Shown piece by piece: positions 13,301-28,300 of a stretch of DNA of 64,000 nucleotides. Position numbers and translations under genes: made by a program. The first letter of the stretch is position 1. Every line of letters starts with the position of its first letter. This DNA comes from Oegoconia quadripuncta (Eukaryota; Arthropoda; Insecta; Lepidoptera; Autostichidae), in contig OX438742.1 of the NCBI GenBank assembly GCA_949316235.1, positions 11,097,315 to 11,161,314 on the forward strand, given 5' to 3'. The notes under the pieces were generated by a model. It was not told the DNA's origin, did no database searches, and was given only the letters and a program-made list of their open reading frames with translations.

Positions 13301-16300
13301 ATACTATATCTAAAGCAAGCTACCGATTTGTTAGAAAACACTTTTATTTTATCACTGACAGGTACTCCATCCATGTGCAAAACATCACGGCCTTTATTAG
13401 TAAGTTCAAAGCGTAGGTATCCTTACTGAACTACTATGACAGATGATTACATTAGCCTACTCATACCTACAGGACAGTATCGGGAATGTTTCAAATTTCG
13501 AATGCATGTCCATAGACGATATTCACGAAAACGCATTCGAAATTTGAAAATTTTGGATATAGGTAATCGATATTCACGGCAAGGAAATCGAAATTTAGAA
13601 TACGTGTAGAATTTTGTGTTTCCAATAGGTAGGTACCTACTCCACAAAATTAAATGTGTTCTGAACTTCCATGTTGTGACTGAGGTATGACAGGTTTTTT
13701 TGTGCTGTGCGCTCATCCTTCATACAATGTCATTAGTCATTAGTTTCGTAAGCTAGTCCGTAGCTAGGTCTTTATAAAGCACCACCGTTGAAATTTGCTA
13801 AGTACGTGTGATGTCACCGGTTTATTGAAATCAAATAGGTACCTAAGTATTTCGCTTGTCCGTCATCGGAGTTGATGTCATTTACATCAATGTCAATAAC
13901 ATTTTATGGAGTCTCCTAAAGATATTCTTCCGCGTGTGAATGTATACGTTATCAATGAAATGTAAACATTATTCGTTAGAGATAATAAATATATCACTAC
14001 ATTTATGTCTAAAAGCCGCTATCGGATATGTTTTATCGATTTCTCTTTATTGGGCACTAATTTTGATGCCATTGGCCAATGATTTAGAAATGTTTTATCA
14101 TCTTATTTGTAATCCTATCTTTATAATAACGATAATTTCGGTTCAGAAAATCTCTTTCCCAATTTAGTAACAAACAAAGAATAATTTAAATCAGTTACTT
14201 TGCGGATCGATTTGATGGTACCTACGTAGCCATCTTTTTTTTCGTCAGTAATATCAATCTATTTCTGTTTTCAAGATTTTGGCTGATAGTAGGTATGCTT
14301 CTATTGGCTGCACGATTTAAAAAAATGTGCGGTCAGGTAAAGTACTCCTGTTGTGGACTTTCTTATTGTAGATTTTCCGTTCTTCCACTTTTAACAAATT
14401 ATTGTTATAATTCAGTAACAGTAAAAATGGTTATAACTAATTAACTACTAACGAAAGTAAATCAATCTACATAATAATCGCTGTTACACCTTGGCACCGA
14501 CTTGGAAAGATAGTTTTTCATATAGGTAATTGAAATCTAACTAATATTATAAGTGTGAAATTTTGGATGTTTGTTATTTGTTTGTTTGTTTGTTGCTCAA
14601 TCACAGCAAAACGGATGAACGGATTTGGATGAAATTTGGTATATAGGTAGAACATACCCTGGATTAAAACTTTTTATCCCGTTAAAGTGAATAGTTCCCG
14701 CGGTATATACAAATTTCTGAGATAAAGCTATTCAACGCAGGCGAAGCCGCGGGCGGCAGGCTAGTAATATTAATACGACAGTGCGAACATACAAAATAAC
14801 TATTGAGAGATACGAGCGTTTCAATAATATAAATTTTTTGCCATGTAGTGGCTGATTCAGGGAAGTTGGTTTGTTTTTGTTAAAAAGTTATTATTATTTT
14901 TCATGTTTTAGTATATTTTTTTACTACACAATCGTCTAAATATTTAATGCTATTCTGCTGTTTACCATGATTACAAAAAACTAGTGGCCCCATTCCCTGA
15001 TCATTTTTGTGCGATGGTGGACCTACTCGCTCATAGGTGGGTAGTTAGGATATGTACCAGCTCGACCTGATGATCTTCGATTTATCATATTTATTGGCAA
15101 TAACACCGACCTTCTCTATAGTTTTACCATTAAAACCCAAACTGCATCTACTCCTTGTTTTCCTGTGCAAAAGCTACACAATCGTCTAAATATTTAATGC
15201 TATTCTGCTGTTTACCAATGATTTAAAAAAAACTACTAAACTGATTGCGCTGAAATTACAATGGGAACAATTTGGCGGTATCCCCCTTTCATTTGCAAAA
15301 AGAATCACGCGAATCAACCGCCAATCTCGGAGATCCGGAGATCTCGGTGTACATACATAAAAAAAAACATACGAATTGAGAACCTCCTAATTTTTGAAGT
15401 AGTTTAAAAACGATTATTAATGTTTTCATTTTTTTTTTAAATACACAACATTATTCGTAAATTTTAAATAGACAAAAAATATGCGATCGCCATTCTGCCT
15501 GCGATTAGGGCAAAACCTACGCGATGAAAATCGCTCCATGGGAGAGGCTTGTGCCACTTAAATACCCTGTTAATGTATATCTCCATACAGGATCCAGGAC
15601 GTCATTTCAGAACCAAAATTAAGTATAGCAAGTGAGTTCACCTGCACACAAAACCATTCAAATCAAAATATATATCTAAGTATTTCTCGGAGCCTAACGT
15701 AATCCCGGAATAGTCGTCTTTATCTACATATTACTCACTACATTGTTGTATTTCCTTCTTTATTTACCAATTAATCATTCATAATCATATGATGATCAAA
15801 CGATTATTGATATATGTCACTCACTTATTAGGTAATCACTTAACTCCTACGTAATCCCATCTAACGCTTAAAAAGTCAATATTGTGACCGTTTAAAAAGA
15901 TATAGAGGTAGGTACAATACAAAAACATTTAAAAGTAAGTATGTAGGTTTTTCATTTATATATTCGAATATGTTCTACTGCTTTCATTCGGCGATATCGA
16001 ATTATTATTTTTAATGTTTGATGCTTGAAAGAGAGTCCGGTAGAAAGTGGCGTGCATCCAGCGGTTACCCGCGACCTTTATTAGGTCGTTTGTCCACCAT
16101 CAGCTCTGGAATTCTATGGGGGAGGCCTATGTTCAGCAGTGGACGTCCTGTGGCCAATATGATATGAAAGAAACAAGCGAAAGAAAGATATGCTTACTGT
16201 GGACCTAGATGGCACTGTGTGTTTGTGCAACGACATAGGACAGAAAATTGTCCTTTTTATAAAAAAAAAAAAAAAAAAAAAAAAAAGCGGCCCATCCGAT

Positions 16301-19300
16301 ACGGTCGTTTAAAAAAACCAGCCAAGTGCGATTCGGGACTTGGGCAATGAGTTATTAATGGAGCCCTAAAAGTAAATGTAATCCAGCTAACTCACGTTAT
16401 TCCAACAAATGGATAATAGCAGTTGTGAATAAATAAACAGAATTCATAGATAGATAATGGCCATACTCTAGGTCATATATCGCTATAGTTAGTATAGTAT
16501 ATGTAGTTCTTTTCTGGGGAGTTAGCTTTGTGAAAGAGCAGTAATGTAACGCTTTCAAGTGATATTTTTACCCAAGGAGGGTCATTTTTTTCTAGTGGAA
16601 GTATGTATGTAAGAATGTTTGTTCCTTTCACGCATTCTGTACCCTAAAACGGCTTGAGCGATTTCAAAGTGCATGGTGTCGTTACATTCGTCTTGATACC
16701 GAGTGTCATAGGATACATAAATCCAACATGGCATCCGCAAAATACAAAACATAATTTTTATTTTTTATTTTATATATTTTTGGAAAACTTACAGCTACAA
16801 TAATGCTATGGATAACAATAATCGGTTCTGACAAAGCCAATTACAAGTTTCCGCCTGTCCAGTTATTTGGTTTTTAAATACCTATACATAAATGTTTTTG
16901 ATAATGGACTATGACTACGTAGAATGAAATCGTTGGGATCTATTGGCTTTATATATGGTTAGTGGTAAGGTGGGTCACGAGAAGAGACGAGTTGGTCCTA
17001 CTCTGCTCTGTGAGGAGCCACACGGCTGCACGGCATCACATCAACCGCTATGAGTCTCCTGTTGAAAGAAGGTAAACTTCTCCAAAAGTGCGTTTCGCAT
17101 CGCTATTTCGGACAGATTTGCTAAAACATTCGCTGGGATGCCAATCACAGATTTTAAGAGTCATTCCTCGCAGCATTCTATACAAACTCAAAGTTTCGCG
17201 TAAGCATTCTTCTTTAATTTCATTACTATTCAGAAATATTTTCTTAATCCTGTTCTTTTTGAAATTACAGCCGCCATAATCTTCCATTCTTCTCTTGAAA
17301 GCGTCGATAGGTGAATGAATATTTTTTCCTAATTTGCCATTTGAGTTTTGAAATTTAGTTCATCATCATTATCAGCCCGTAAACATCCCACTGCAGGCCT
17401 TCCCTCGTTAAATGAAGTATGGGCCATAGTCCGCCAGGCCCAATGCGGGTTGGGGAGTTCACGTGCCGTTGAATTTTTATTTATCAGGCATGCAGGTTTC
17501 CTCACGATGTTATCCTTTCTTAAATTGTATTTTAGATAATTTAGTGGTAGTAAAATTTCTTTAAATAGTTTTAAAATTTAATTAAATTAGATTCGGAGAC
17601 CGCGTTATAACCGCTGAGCCACCGACTCTACCGACCGACGACAAAATTTTGTTACCGAAAACAAAAGAAAATAATATAACAATAAGCTCTAAAAATTGTG
17701 CATCAAACGACTAATTCAAATACATTGAGAGCAAAGTACCTATACTCGTGTTTACTGATTGTAAGACTTATTTTGAAGTTTCACCGAATTCCCTGCGTCG
17801 GCTTCTTGCCTCTGTTTGAGTAATCAGCGGAGCTCATCGGGCGATTCGCTCATTCTATCTATTTATAGAGCGTTACTTATTTAATCCTCGTTGTTTAGCA
17901 ATGGAAGCCTGTTTCACTCCAGCCGGAGCCGTTGTCGCAGTGATTTTATACTTTTAAAGGGTTAAACCCAATAAGATTCACATGACATGATCTCTTAATA
18001 GACTTTACTATTATGTGTGCGACATTCTAACAGATTGACATTACCTAAGGATTGTATATTAACTATAAATATGTGTGGTTTCTGCATGTAAAAGGAATAC
18101 TCAAAGAAACCTTTATGCAAAAGTTTATGATTCCGATTTAGCAGGAACAATTTACGCATCCTTTCAAGGCCATACGCGGGGCACTGCTGTCTGACAAAAC
18201 ATATACTCATAGGTATGGCTCCGGGACACTGGAAGATGCAAATTCTGTCTCCTTGCAGGGGAAACACCTGATCTGTTGTGCGAATGTGGCCTGCTGATGT
18301 ATAAACGTATGGTCACTTATAGTACCTATGTGATAAAAACGATCGTGCAATAATGTTTGACATAATCATATGACTGATGCTAGCTAGTCTGATTAAACGA
18401 ATAATGCGATTTGACAAGTTTTCTGTAGCTGATGGTTGGCCCAACGAAAATGTGATTTTGGATTCAAGCCTACCTCGTACCTATACTACTGAATGAACAC
18501 TTGATACATTATCAGTTTATACTTTACTCTCAGAAGGGGAGAACCGAGAGATACACGTGGCTTAAATCTTCAGCCTCTTGGAATTATGTTCTTCAAATGT
18601 TACACTCTATTGCTGTACATAGCGAGAAAGGGCGATTTCGTACACCGTGCTACGTTTGTCTGTTTTCTATTCTAGTAAACAAGACATAAACTAGAATCAG
18701 ACGCAATCACACCTCAACATCGCTGTGGTTCCGCCGCCGTCGTAGAAGTCTGAAATGGATAAAAATTCTACAACCAATCCGCTTAAGGTTTCTTGTAGCA
18801 TCTACTCTTTATTCTGACGTACTTATCTAAAAATTTCCATATGTAATTACCTACACCACTACACTATTTTATAATAGTGTGTACATTGTCTGTTTCCCAA
18901 GGCATAGCTAACAATAAAACAGACAAAAATACATGCACAATCAGACCACAACAGCATCGCCCGATTCCGGAGCGGACGTCCCTAATTTTTCTCCAGGCGG
19001 TGTCAGAGGGCTAAAAGAGACGAGACTATTTCAAGTCCGCTCCAGTTTCCCTGCAGCGCTGGCGGCGCGCCAATGCACCGCACGTGCGCTAGCGCAGGCA
19101 ACACCATCCATTATCACACCTCAGCGAATCACTTGTCCTATTCCTATCTCGTGAGCACTAGTGCCGCCATGTCTCGTATTGACTCGTGAAATAGAAGTGC
19201 ACTGTGTGTGGCAAGTATGATTCTCCATTAATTAGGAGTAGAATGATCCACAGTCTGCACGAGAAAATTGCTACCTCATTTACTTTTTACAGTGACGCAA

Positions 19301-22300
19301 ACGTTCTAGTTCATGTAATTGTACCGAGCTTTATCCTGCAGGGCCATTATTCGATGTCAACCAGAATTTCCTCTCGGATTCCAAGAAAACTATTTAAAAA
19401 AAATGTCTTTCGGATTACGAGAGTATATCAGTTATCGAGTACCAAACTAGGCATATTAACTTTATATTACGTACTAAATAATAAAATGCTTTATTTACCT
19501 ATAACACAAACATGTACCTATTCCTAGCGGGATTTGAACCCATAACCGATTGTTTCGAAGTCAGGGACCAAACGGTCGTTAAACTTATCATCATCATAAT
19601 CAATCTCTGCCCACATCTACCTACTGCTATGGGTCTATACCTCTTCTCCATTACGCCAATTCTCACGGTCCAGCGCCAGTTCGCAATATTATAATTTGAT
19701 ATTGAATATTGGCATCAATCACACACACACACACATTTTAACAGGCTATATCAGGCCACATCTCCCATGGCGTGAATTTCGTCGTATTCTATGGGACGAT
19801 TTTGACCTAATAGTCACGCTGATAGTCATATTTTTGCCCATCACCATCACACAGGCATAATTTTTTCATTCAAAAGAAAGTAGGTATTTCTTGTGGGCTA
19901 ACAACCCTAAATCACTTTTTTTTGTTACCTACAAACTTTTATTCAGCTTGCAAAGTATAGCTAAATAAATAAGTTGTGCATTGTACAAACCATTTTTCAA
20001 CCACTTGCTGGTATCAGATTGACCTGAAATTTAGCATATTTATATAAGTGAGGTGACATCCCGGCTCACCATAATTCAATATTATGGTGAGCGATGTAGG
20101 GACTGGATAGGTATGGTGGCAAATGACAAGATTGTCATGAGCACTTTCCTTAACACATGATACCTAGTATGTGTCTAAAGATGGAGCCAGAAAATTGGAC
20201 TCCATGGATTTTAGTTTACTCGTCTTTGTAGTAAAATATTTTAAAATCCTATTTTTAATTTGGTAGGTTTCGAAACATACAAACTGCCGAATTGTGAACC
20301 TCCTTTTTGAAGTCGTTTAAAAATACGTGTGACTTCATGGTTAGCACCATCTATCGGCTGCAGTGTTTATTACATCAAGCATTGTGTAACTGTTGTTACT
20401 GTGACTGGTAAACACTCGACAGAGAATCGGCTTTGGGAGTACCTAGAAGCGCTAACAGATGGCGTTAGGTGTTAACACAAGGACAATATTTTTTAAGCTA
20501 ATGAAAACAATCAGGCACTTTATTTTATAATCAAAGCTATTTAGGTATATGCTAATTACCTTTTAGACTTCTCGAGTGCAGGTCAGAGCGATAACTAACA
20601 CACTCGCTCTGAGCGGACTAGATTTCTGTAAAAGCGGAAATGTCCTACTAATGATCTACTTACTACATAATGATCCGCCTGGGCATTCAACAAAATTGCG
20701 CATTTACCATCTGCCTTACATTATAGACTGAGTGGTCGGTAGGTATGGAAGATTGAAAAGGTATATTAATTGTTGTTACAGTTGGACGATGCGACGCTCC
20801 AGGTGTTCAAGGATGGCGACTATGGGCCTTACCTCGACCTGGACTCCACCCTCGGCGAGCAAGACGAAGAACTGGAAGGCCTGCAGGATAGGTACGTACA
20901 CATTTAATATCTAATATCGAGTGATTAAAACTCGGTGTACCTACTGCACAAAAAATATATATTTCTGTTTATAACTACCATGAAATTTAAGAAAATCCCT
21001 GAGAGAACAAATGATTATATCATCTAGAATTCTAGATAGACCAATCAACTTTTACTTTGTTAAGGGCTAAATATCTTCGGAACGGCTTAACCGATTTCCA
21101 CTAAACATGGCTAAGAAACACAAAGACTGAACACACACACACACAACGTCGTCAACTACGTTGTTTTTCGTCGAGGATTTTTTAAAATTTTATTATATTC
21201 AATGTGGGATACAAAAATATCAGTCATTAAAAGTCAACATGGTATTTTTTTAAATTACATCGCTTCACTAGTCGAAACGACAAGAAACTCCGTATAATAA
21301 CATATCTTTTAAATTGGTTTGCATCTTGATTAATAACAATATGATTTTTAAAACCAAAAAACCTGACAGCATATTGAGCGTTTCGTGGGCGCCATGTTGC
21401 ATAAAATATATCCTACGACACTCCAGGTATCAAGACGAATCTAACGACACCATGCACTTCGAAATTGGTCAAGCCGCGGTAACTTAGAAATCTAAATATA
21501 TATAACTCAAAGGTGACTGACATAGTGATCTATCAACGCCCAGCCCAAACCACTGGACGGATCGGGCTGAAATTTGGCATGCAGGTAGATGTTATGACGT
21601 AGGTATCCGCTAAGAAAGGATTTTGATAAATTCTACCCCCAAGGGGATAAAATAGGGGATGAAAGTTTGTTGTTTGTATTTTGATAAAATCTTCCACGCG
21701 GACGAAGTCGCGGGAGGAAAGCTAGTCTACATATATAAATACTCACATACATACCCTCGAAAAACATTACCCTCCTTCCTTGGGCAGTCGGGTAAAAAAG
21801 AAAAGGTGTTCGAAAAATTTATAAACCGATTGATGAGCTGATCGTGCATTCATCGCAATGAAATTATGACGATATGCTTACCGACCTTCAACAATAAACA
21901 AATAAATCCGTCAATTGATAATGTACTAACATGTGATGAATACCGATGGATGTGCGTAGCAATCCCCAATCCAGCAGATTACCCTTATCCGGTGCGCTTG
22001 TGCCAGTCCCCTCGTAGAAGGAAGTTGGTTTAGTGCAATACCAATTGCTATTGAGCCTGACAAGAGCGCCTGTTACGTTATGATAGTCCAGTGAGGATAC
22101 AATTTTTAAAGATACTATAAAACAGAAACTTATTAAGAAAGCATATTATTTAGATGATAAATAGATTATTTAGATGATAAACAATCATAGACATAACCAG
22201 CCCGTTCGCATAACCAGGTTATTTCACAATAATTAATAATGAAATATTATAATATAAAATAAAAATTTTGTAATATAAAAACCTTTTTTTCCTGCTTGTT

Positions 22301-25300
22301 CTTCTCAGGGGAAAATTGCCTTTTGAACAAGCAGTAGCGTTAAAAATGTAAAATCTGACTATTTTAAGTGTACCCTGTGTACCTACAAAATAAATCATTT
22401 TTTGATTTTGATTTACTTCCTATAATTTTAAAGGCCGTAATGTTTTGCATGTGAATAGAGTACATGTCAGTGATAAAATAAAAAAGTTCTAAGAAATTGG
22501 TAGCTTCCTTTAGATATAATATAGATATTTACTAATAAAAATTACCTTTCGTTGCGTCGGAGAATACTTAGAACTCCTATAACCATTTACAAAAAAAGCG
22601 TTCAATAAATTCTTTATGAAAAATTTCACCGACTGCAAATATCACGACTGAATAAACTATTTAAAGAAAATATAAAGTAGCTATTGATTAATATTTTAGA
22701 AAATTGGCTTAGGAGATCTTAGCATCTTCAACAACGCAATGAAGCTACAGAATCGTTAGAAATAATTTTTATTTGATTTCTGATAGGTACTATCCTTCTA
22801 CAAAAAATCAGGAACTTAAAAATTATAGGAAACACTCCACAAAAATTTTAATGTTTTGATCACCCAAACGCTAATATTTGGGATATCTCTGACCACCCCA
22901 TTTGGGATAAAGGTCGTGACTTTAGGTATGTATGTATAAAAGTCTATCGATTATACGTTTATCCCCTTATCCTTCTAGGGCGATTAGGTGGTACCAAATT
23001 TAGCGAAAGAACGCAAGCAGCTAAAGTACAAATAGCGACCGATCGCAATTTTTTTTACATCAAGAGATTTACCGTTCGAACGGAAGGTTTTTGGTTTTGA
23101 TTTAGCTTTAGTTTAGCTGAAGTAAATTATGGTGTCGCGCTATTTTTTGTGAACGATTATATTGTTAACGCTACCAAAGTAAAACCAAACCCAAAATGTT
23201 TAGAGCTAACCACGAGTATTAAAAAAAACTAATTTCCGTTCAAATGATTAGCGCGCTACGAAATGCGCTCACGGCTTAGCTTTGGTATTATTGTTCAAAC
23301 TTAGCGCGATCTGCCCCTGGGTCTATGAATTAGACTACATTTTGCTCCGCCGTAAATCCTTGTAAAAATTAATGTACGTCAGGCTGGGCTAATATCAGGT
23401 GGATATTATTATTTAATTTTTATATGTACTTCTTAAATAAATAAGTTGAAGTAATATGTGCCACGATAGATACAAAACATAGCTTTAACTCCTGATACAA
23501 AGCTAAGTATACAATATAGTCACATACCGCTTATTTCAACTAACACTTATATGAATATGATGGTTGTGTCGAAATATGTATCGTCATCTTAGGTCCAAAT
23601 ATAGTCTGCGTCAAACTTACTACATAAGTGCCGCTTTCTTTTCAAACAATTTATGAAATGAAATTTAAAACAACAGGCCAAGTGCGTGTCAAGCCACGTG
23701 CAGTAGGGGTTCCGTACCGGCCTTCACAATATACGAAGTTAGAAGGGGAATTTTTGTTGTTTGACAAATAATTTTCAACGGAAAGTGTACATTTAATAAG
23801 TTTTTTGACTATTACTCGTTAACTACTTACCTTTTAACTTCATTACAAATATTACTGCTTTAAGCTTTTTGGTGGGGGACAAGATAACCTCTAATGTTTC
23901 TGAATGACCACCGGACACCCCACACGATGGGGTACAAATATAAAAGAAAATTCATCCCCACTTTACCAATCTGTACTTCAATATGTATGCCATATTACAG
24001 CTTTTTAGTACTAAGAGCCTCTGAGCTACGTCTCGGACGGAGAGACAGACAGACACATGACGAAGCGTTCTTATTGACTAATTAAGTTATGCATGAAGAG
24101 AAGTACATTCGATTAGTAGGTATACACAATTCGCAGACGAAAGCCAATGGCCTGGGCCAGCCTGACGTACGTACAATAGTTTACATTACAGCTAGGTACC
24201 GTGTATCGCACCTTTCCGCTTTGCGATCTTCAATGAGCACAGATAAAAAGCATCAACGTACGGGTAAAGGTCGTCGCACCATTTCAGAGACGCCGAAAAT
24301 AGTCCAGAGCCGGATTCGACACATGTAGATTTATTTGGGTTACCATTACGCCGGTAACCCGGTAAGCGGCGCGGCATCGCGGACAACCGCGGTTTCAGAC
24401 CAGCAACGAGATTCCGTACTCGCTGTACGAAATTGTTAGGCTGCCCATATTCTTTGTACAAATATTCTTCTTTATCTTAATTCTTAAACTTGTAGTACCC
24501 ATTAGATAATACTATCTGAACAAAATCATAGTATTGATAGCTCTCGACCTTTCGCGCCCATGACCCCTGGCACAGTCTCGTAAGGAAATTCTTTTATTGC
24601 ACATGTCTCCCCTCAGCCATTGTATAACGAGTGCGGAGTAGGTCCAAAGTGGAACACTGAGCGTCAGTTAAGGTTGCCAATACTATATTGTTACCAACAT
24701 CGAATTATGGCCGACCTTTGTAGACGAGTAGTAGTGAAGTTCGGCTGTAGATCAGGCTCAGGCGTTCTCAAGTTCGATCAGGAAGAATCAGAAATGGTAT
24801 TGTCCATAAGTGGGTCTCGCAGCGTTCACATTTCCGATAGCGTGCCGCGGCCAGCTTACTCTGCTAGCGATACCGTTGTCGTGCTATCAACTGTACATAC
24901 GCTGTAAGAATGTAGGACTCCAGAAATCTTTAAATTTGGTAGTATTATCAATCACAAATCATGAACTACATCTATTTCTGTTACACATCAAAAGATAAAA
25001 TTATTAAACAATAGGGACTTTAATTTCCGCGACTACGCATCTACTTATCTATATTTATAATTAACTATTACACAAACCATATTGATGTTTAATCTATAAC
25101 GAAACAATAAGCCAGTATTATGTTAGAAAGTCTGGAAAACTTTACTCCCGAGCGAAACCGTGAGTGTTTCGAGTCGCAGTTTTTTTCTGTTCGTGTTTCA
25201 ATCGCGACGAAGTCGAATGTTCGACAAAAAGTTAGGCTTTGTTCAACAATGAACTTACACTGCGATAGTACACAGGCTGATTCATTTCTTAGCTGAAACT

Positions 25301-28300
25301 AGCCTTTAATTTATGTAAAACTAAAAAAACAGTGCCTTGTTGCGACTGTAAAGACAATAAATGAATCTCAATAAGTTTAATTTACGTCAAATTTATACCG
25401 CGTAATTCTCTACTACAAGTATTAATATAGAAGTTCAGGTGGATTTCATTAGGTTGAACATCCTAAAAGCTTAAAAAATAATAATAATAAAAAAGTAATT
25501 CAAATTGTTATCAAATGTAAATAACGTTTAATGTTTCTATTTGTCAAAATAGTAGCAATATGTCCAAAAACTTTAGCGTTTATACGAAATGGACAGCTAA
25601 CTGCCTTGATTGACAATCATATTACGTAGGTAAGAACATTGGGTCCACTAACTGATTCCAGCGCACGCGCAGCACAGTTGAAATCCAGCTCCGATAGGAG
25701 GTGCCGGCGCCCCGGTATCCTAAATCTATCCAAACAGTTTTCGATTTCTAAATAAAACCGCGCATCTAAAAGTGATCCATTCTACTAAACCCACACAAAT
25801 TAACAGAATAAAAATTAGGTCATATCTTGCGAAAAATACGACCATATAAAATTAATTACAACAGTGTACATAATTTTATTATATACACAGAGTAAAACAT
25901 AAAACTATAATGTATCATCACCTTTTAAAATATTACAACAAGCAACCTGTAGTTAAGTCTATAGAAAGGAAAATGAATCCCCACACGATGGGAGACGACT
26001 TCCCACGACAGTCAGTCTTCTCTGTAAACAGACTGCATTCGGATCTTTGTCGCGTAACCGACACTGTGAGACAGTCAGTCGACTCCGGCATAGATAATGA
26101 CGCAGAATCCTTGAGGATCATCACCTTAATCCTGGATACCGAAGATGATATGTCAGAGGACGAGGACTTCGACTTGGCAGTCAGTGATAACTTAGACAAG
26201 TGAGTAGATAACGACTAGGAGTTTCGTTGTTGTTTTTGATCTCGATGGTCTTTTTATCGACAACTTTTTTTTAATTGGACTTATGCCACAATTTAGGGTT
26301 CCATAGCTGAAATAGATACAAACGGATCCCTTATAAATTCAGTGTCTGTACATCCTTGTCCGTCTCTAATTCGAGTGTTCGTATGTCACAGCGTCGTGCG
26401 TCAGAGATGTAATTCAATTTAACTCTGATCATCATGAACTTGCAGAAACCAGAAATATGTAGTAACACCGATTAGTAGCACATTAGAATGGGAAACCATA
26501 ATTTATTTAACTCTGACGAAAAAGGACGGGTATTAAGTGTTTGATGGCGTTGTGTGTGGGTCCAGTGGTCTTTGGCCGATTGTATCTCAATAACGCGTTC
26601 TTCGATTTGAGTGCCGTTTTACTCGTATATTTAAGCCTATACTAAGAGTGAGGTTCTTAACCACATGTTTGATAAAAAAGGGTTCGAAAATATTTTACAT
26701 TTTGCACAGTTCCTTTGTACTTTTTTAGACTACGGTTTTCGCGTAGGTAACCCAAACTTGTTTGTAACCCCCGACACAAAAAGAGGGATGTTATAAATTT
26801 TCTCGCTATGTGTATGTGTATGTGTGTCTGTCTGTGGCACCGAATCTCTTATACTGTGAATTTGGGATGCGGTTATTTGAAAGCAGGTTCCTAAACATAC
26901 CTATTTTATTAAAATCGGTTCCACCGCTTTGGTTTAATCGCTTGTTTCCTCGAAGGTTTTCTAAAGTTTCAATTTATAGTCATAAAATATAATTATTCAA
27001 GTAATGCTTCTTTATTGTCATTTTTAACCGCCTCCGTGGCACAATGTAAACAACATTGGGTTTACAAATCGGAGGTCGCGGGTTCGATCCCCAGTTCAAG
27101 TACTCGGTTTGGTTGGTGGTAGGGCATTTTAAATATCTGCCGCCAAGCAGTTATGTTAATAGCATTGTTGTGTTCCGGTTATCAGAGATAAGATAGCCAG
27201 TTTCCCAAATATTATGTTAGGGTTTCCGGGTCAGTACGCTTCCACCTTCGACCTCATCTTCACTTAACATCAGGTGTGATTGAGCTCAAGTACAAGCACA
27301 GACATACGTACACACGTAACCTATCGAACACACAACAATCGTCGTTTTTCGTCGGAAGTTTAAAAAGTAACATATCTTGCACAAAATTGATCAAAAAGAC
27401 CAATATTACTCTAAAAATTGTAATACATAAATCACACACTAAGTTTAATTAAATTTCTTGTTTATTCATGAAGCTAAAATCGATCTTATTTTAATATGCG
27501 CAGTCCGCAAAAAATTTTGTTCCTCCACTGGGAAGGGTCAGTTTTCTGAAACTTCAAGAAATCAAATACGAGTAGGAATCGTGCCCTGAACGCTCCGTAC
27601 ATAATATCACCGTTGACCGCTGAAGTTGAAATTAATATGGAATGCGGCCTCATAATGTTGAAAAATTTCCCGTTTTGCAATATTAGAAGTCACACTGACA
27701 GATCAATATGGTACTTCCCGATGACCAGCGAAAATTTGGCACGAAAGAAGGTCTTTTGTCACAAGTGAAGGAATGTAATTAAAAATGAGGCGAAGGTGAA
27801 AGCGCGTTCCCCCGTCAGCCCAATTTATACAAATACACTTTATTGCACAACAGAAATTTGGTAAGAACTAAAATTTTCAGGCAACATTTGGGTATATATA
27901 TTTGAAATAAGCAGATTGTGTGGTACTAAATAAGAATGCAGATACAAACTACGTAAGTATACTTACGAGTACATAGATCGATAGACAAACATACCTTCTT
28001 ATTTGGGGTTATAAAATCTCTTGCAGCCGGATAAGTATGCTGTCAACATTATTGATTAGCGGCAAAATTAGATGTTAATCGCCTTTGTGGCTCAATGTAA
28101 ACAAGATAGGCTTTATGATCGGATGAAGTCGCGGGTTCGATCCCCAGCGGGGTACATGTTTAGTACTCGGTTTAATCATGTAAGTCAGCCGCCAAACGTT
28201 AATGTTAATAGAAATGTTGCGTCCCGGTTGTCAGAGATAAAATAGCCAGTCCCCCAAATAAGATAAAGTTTCCGGGTCAGTATACGCCTTCCACCTCATC

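Noticed and set aside
24616..24907. A good acceptor (TCTCCCCTCAG) and a 66-codon frame from 24710, considered as an additional formin exon
   Set aside because: In the phase left by exon 2 the sequence stops after a few codons, and no donor of matching phase follows the ATG frame.
25933..26199. Minus-strand frame of 88 codons, opposite the candidate extra exon
   Set aside because: The plus frame has compatible splice phase and a better donor; the minus frame has neither.
27060..27105. Possible functional tRNA genes at the B-box sites (GGTTCGATCCCC and similar)
   Set aside because: The surrounding sequence cannot form the acceptor stem, and each site continues into a shared SINE body.
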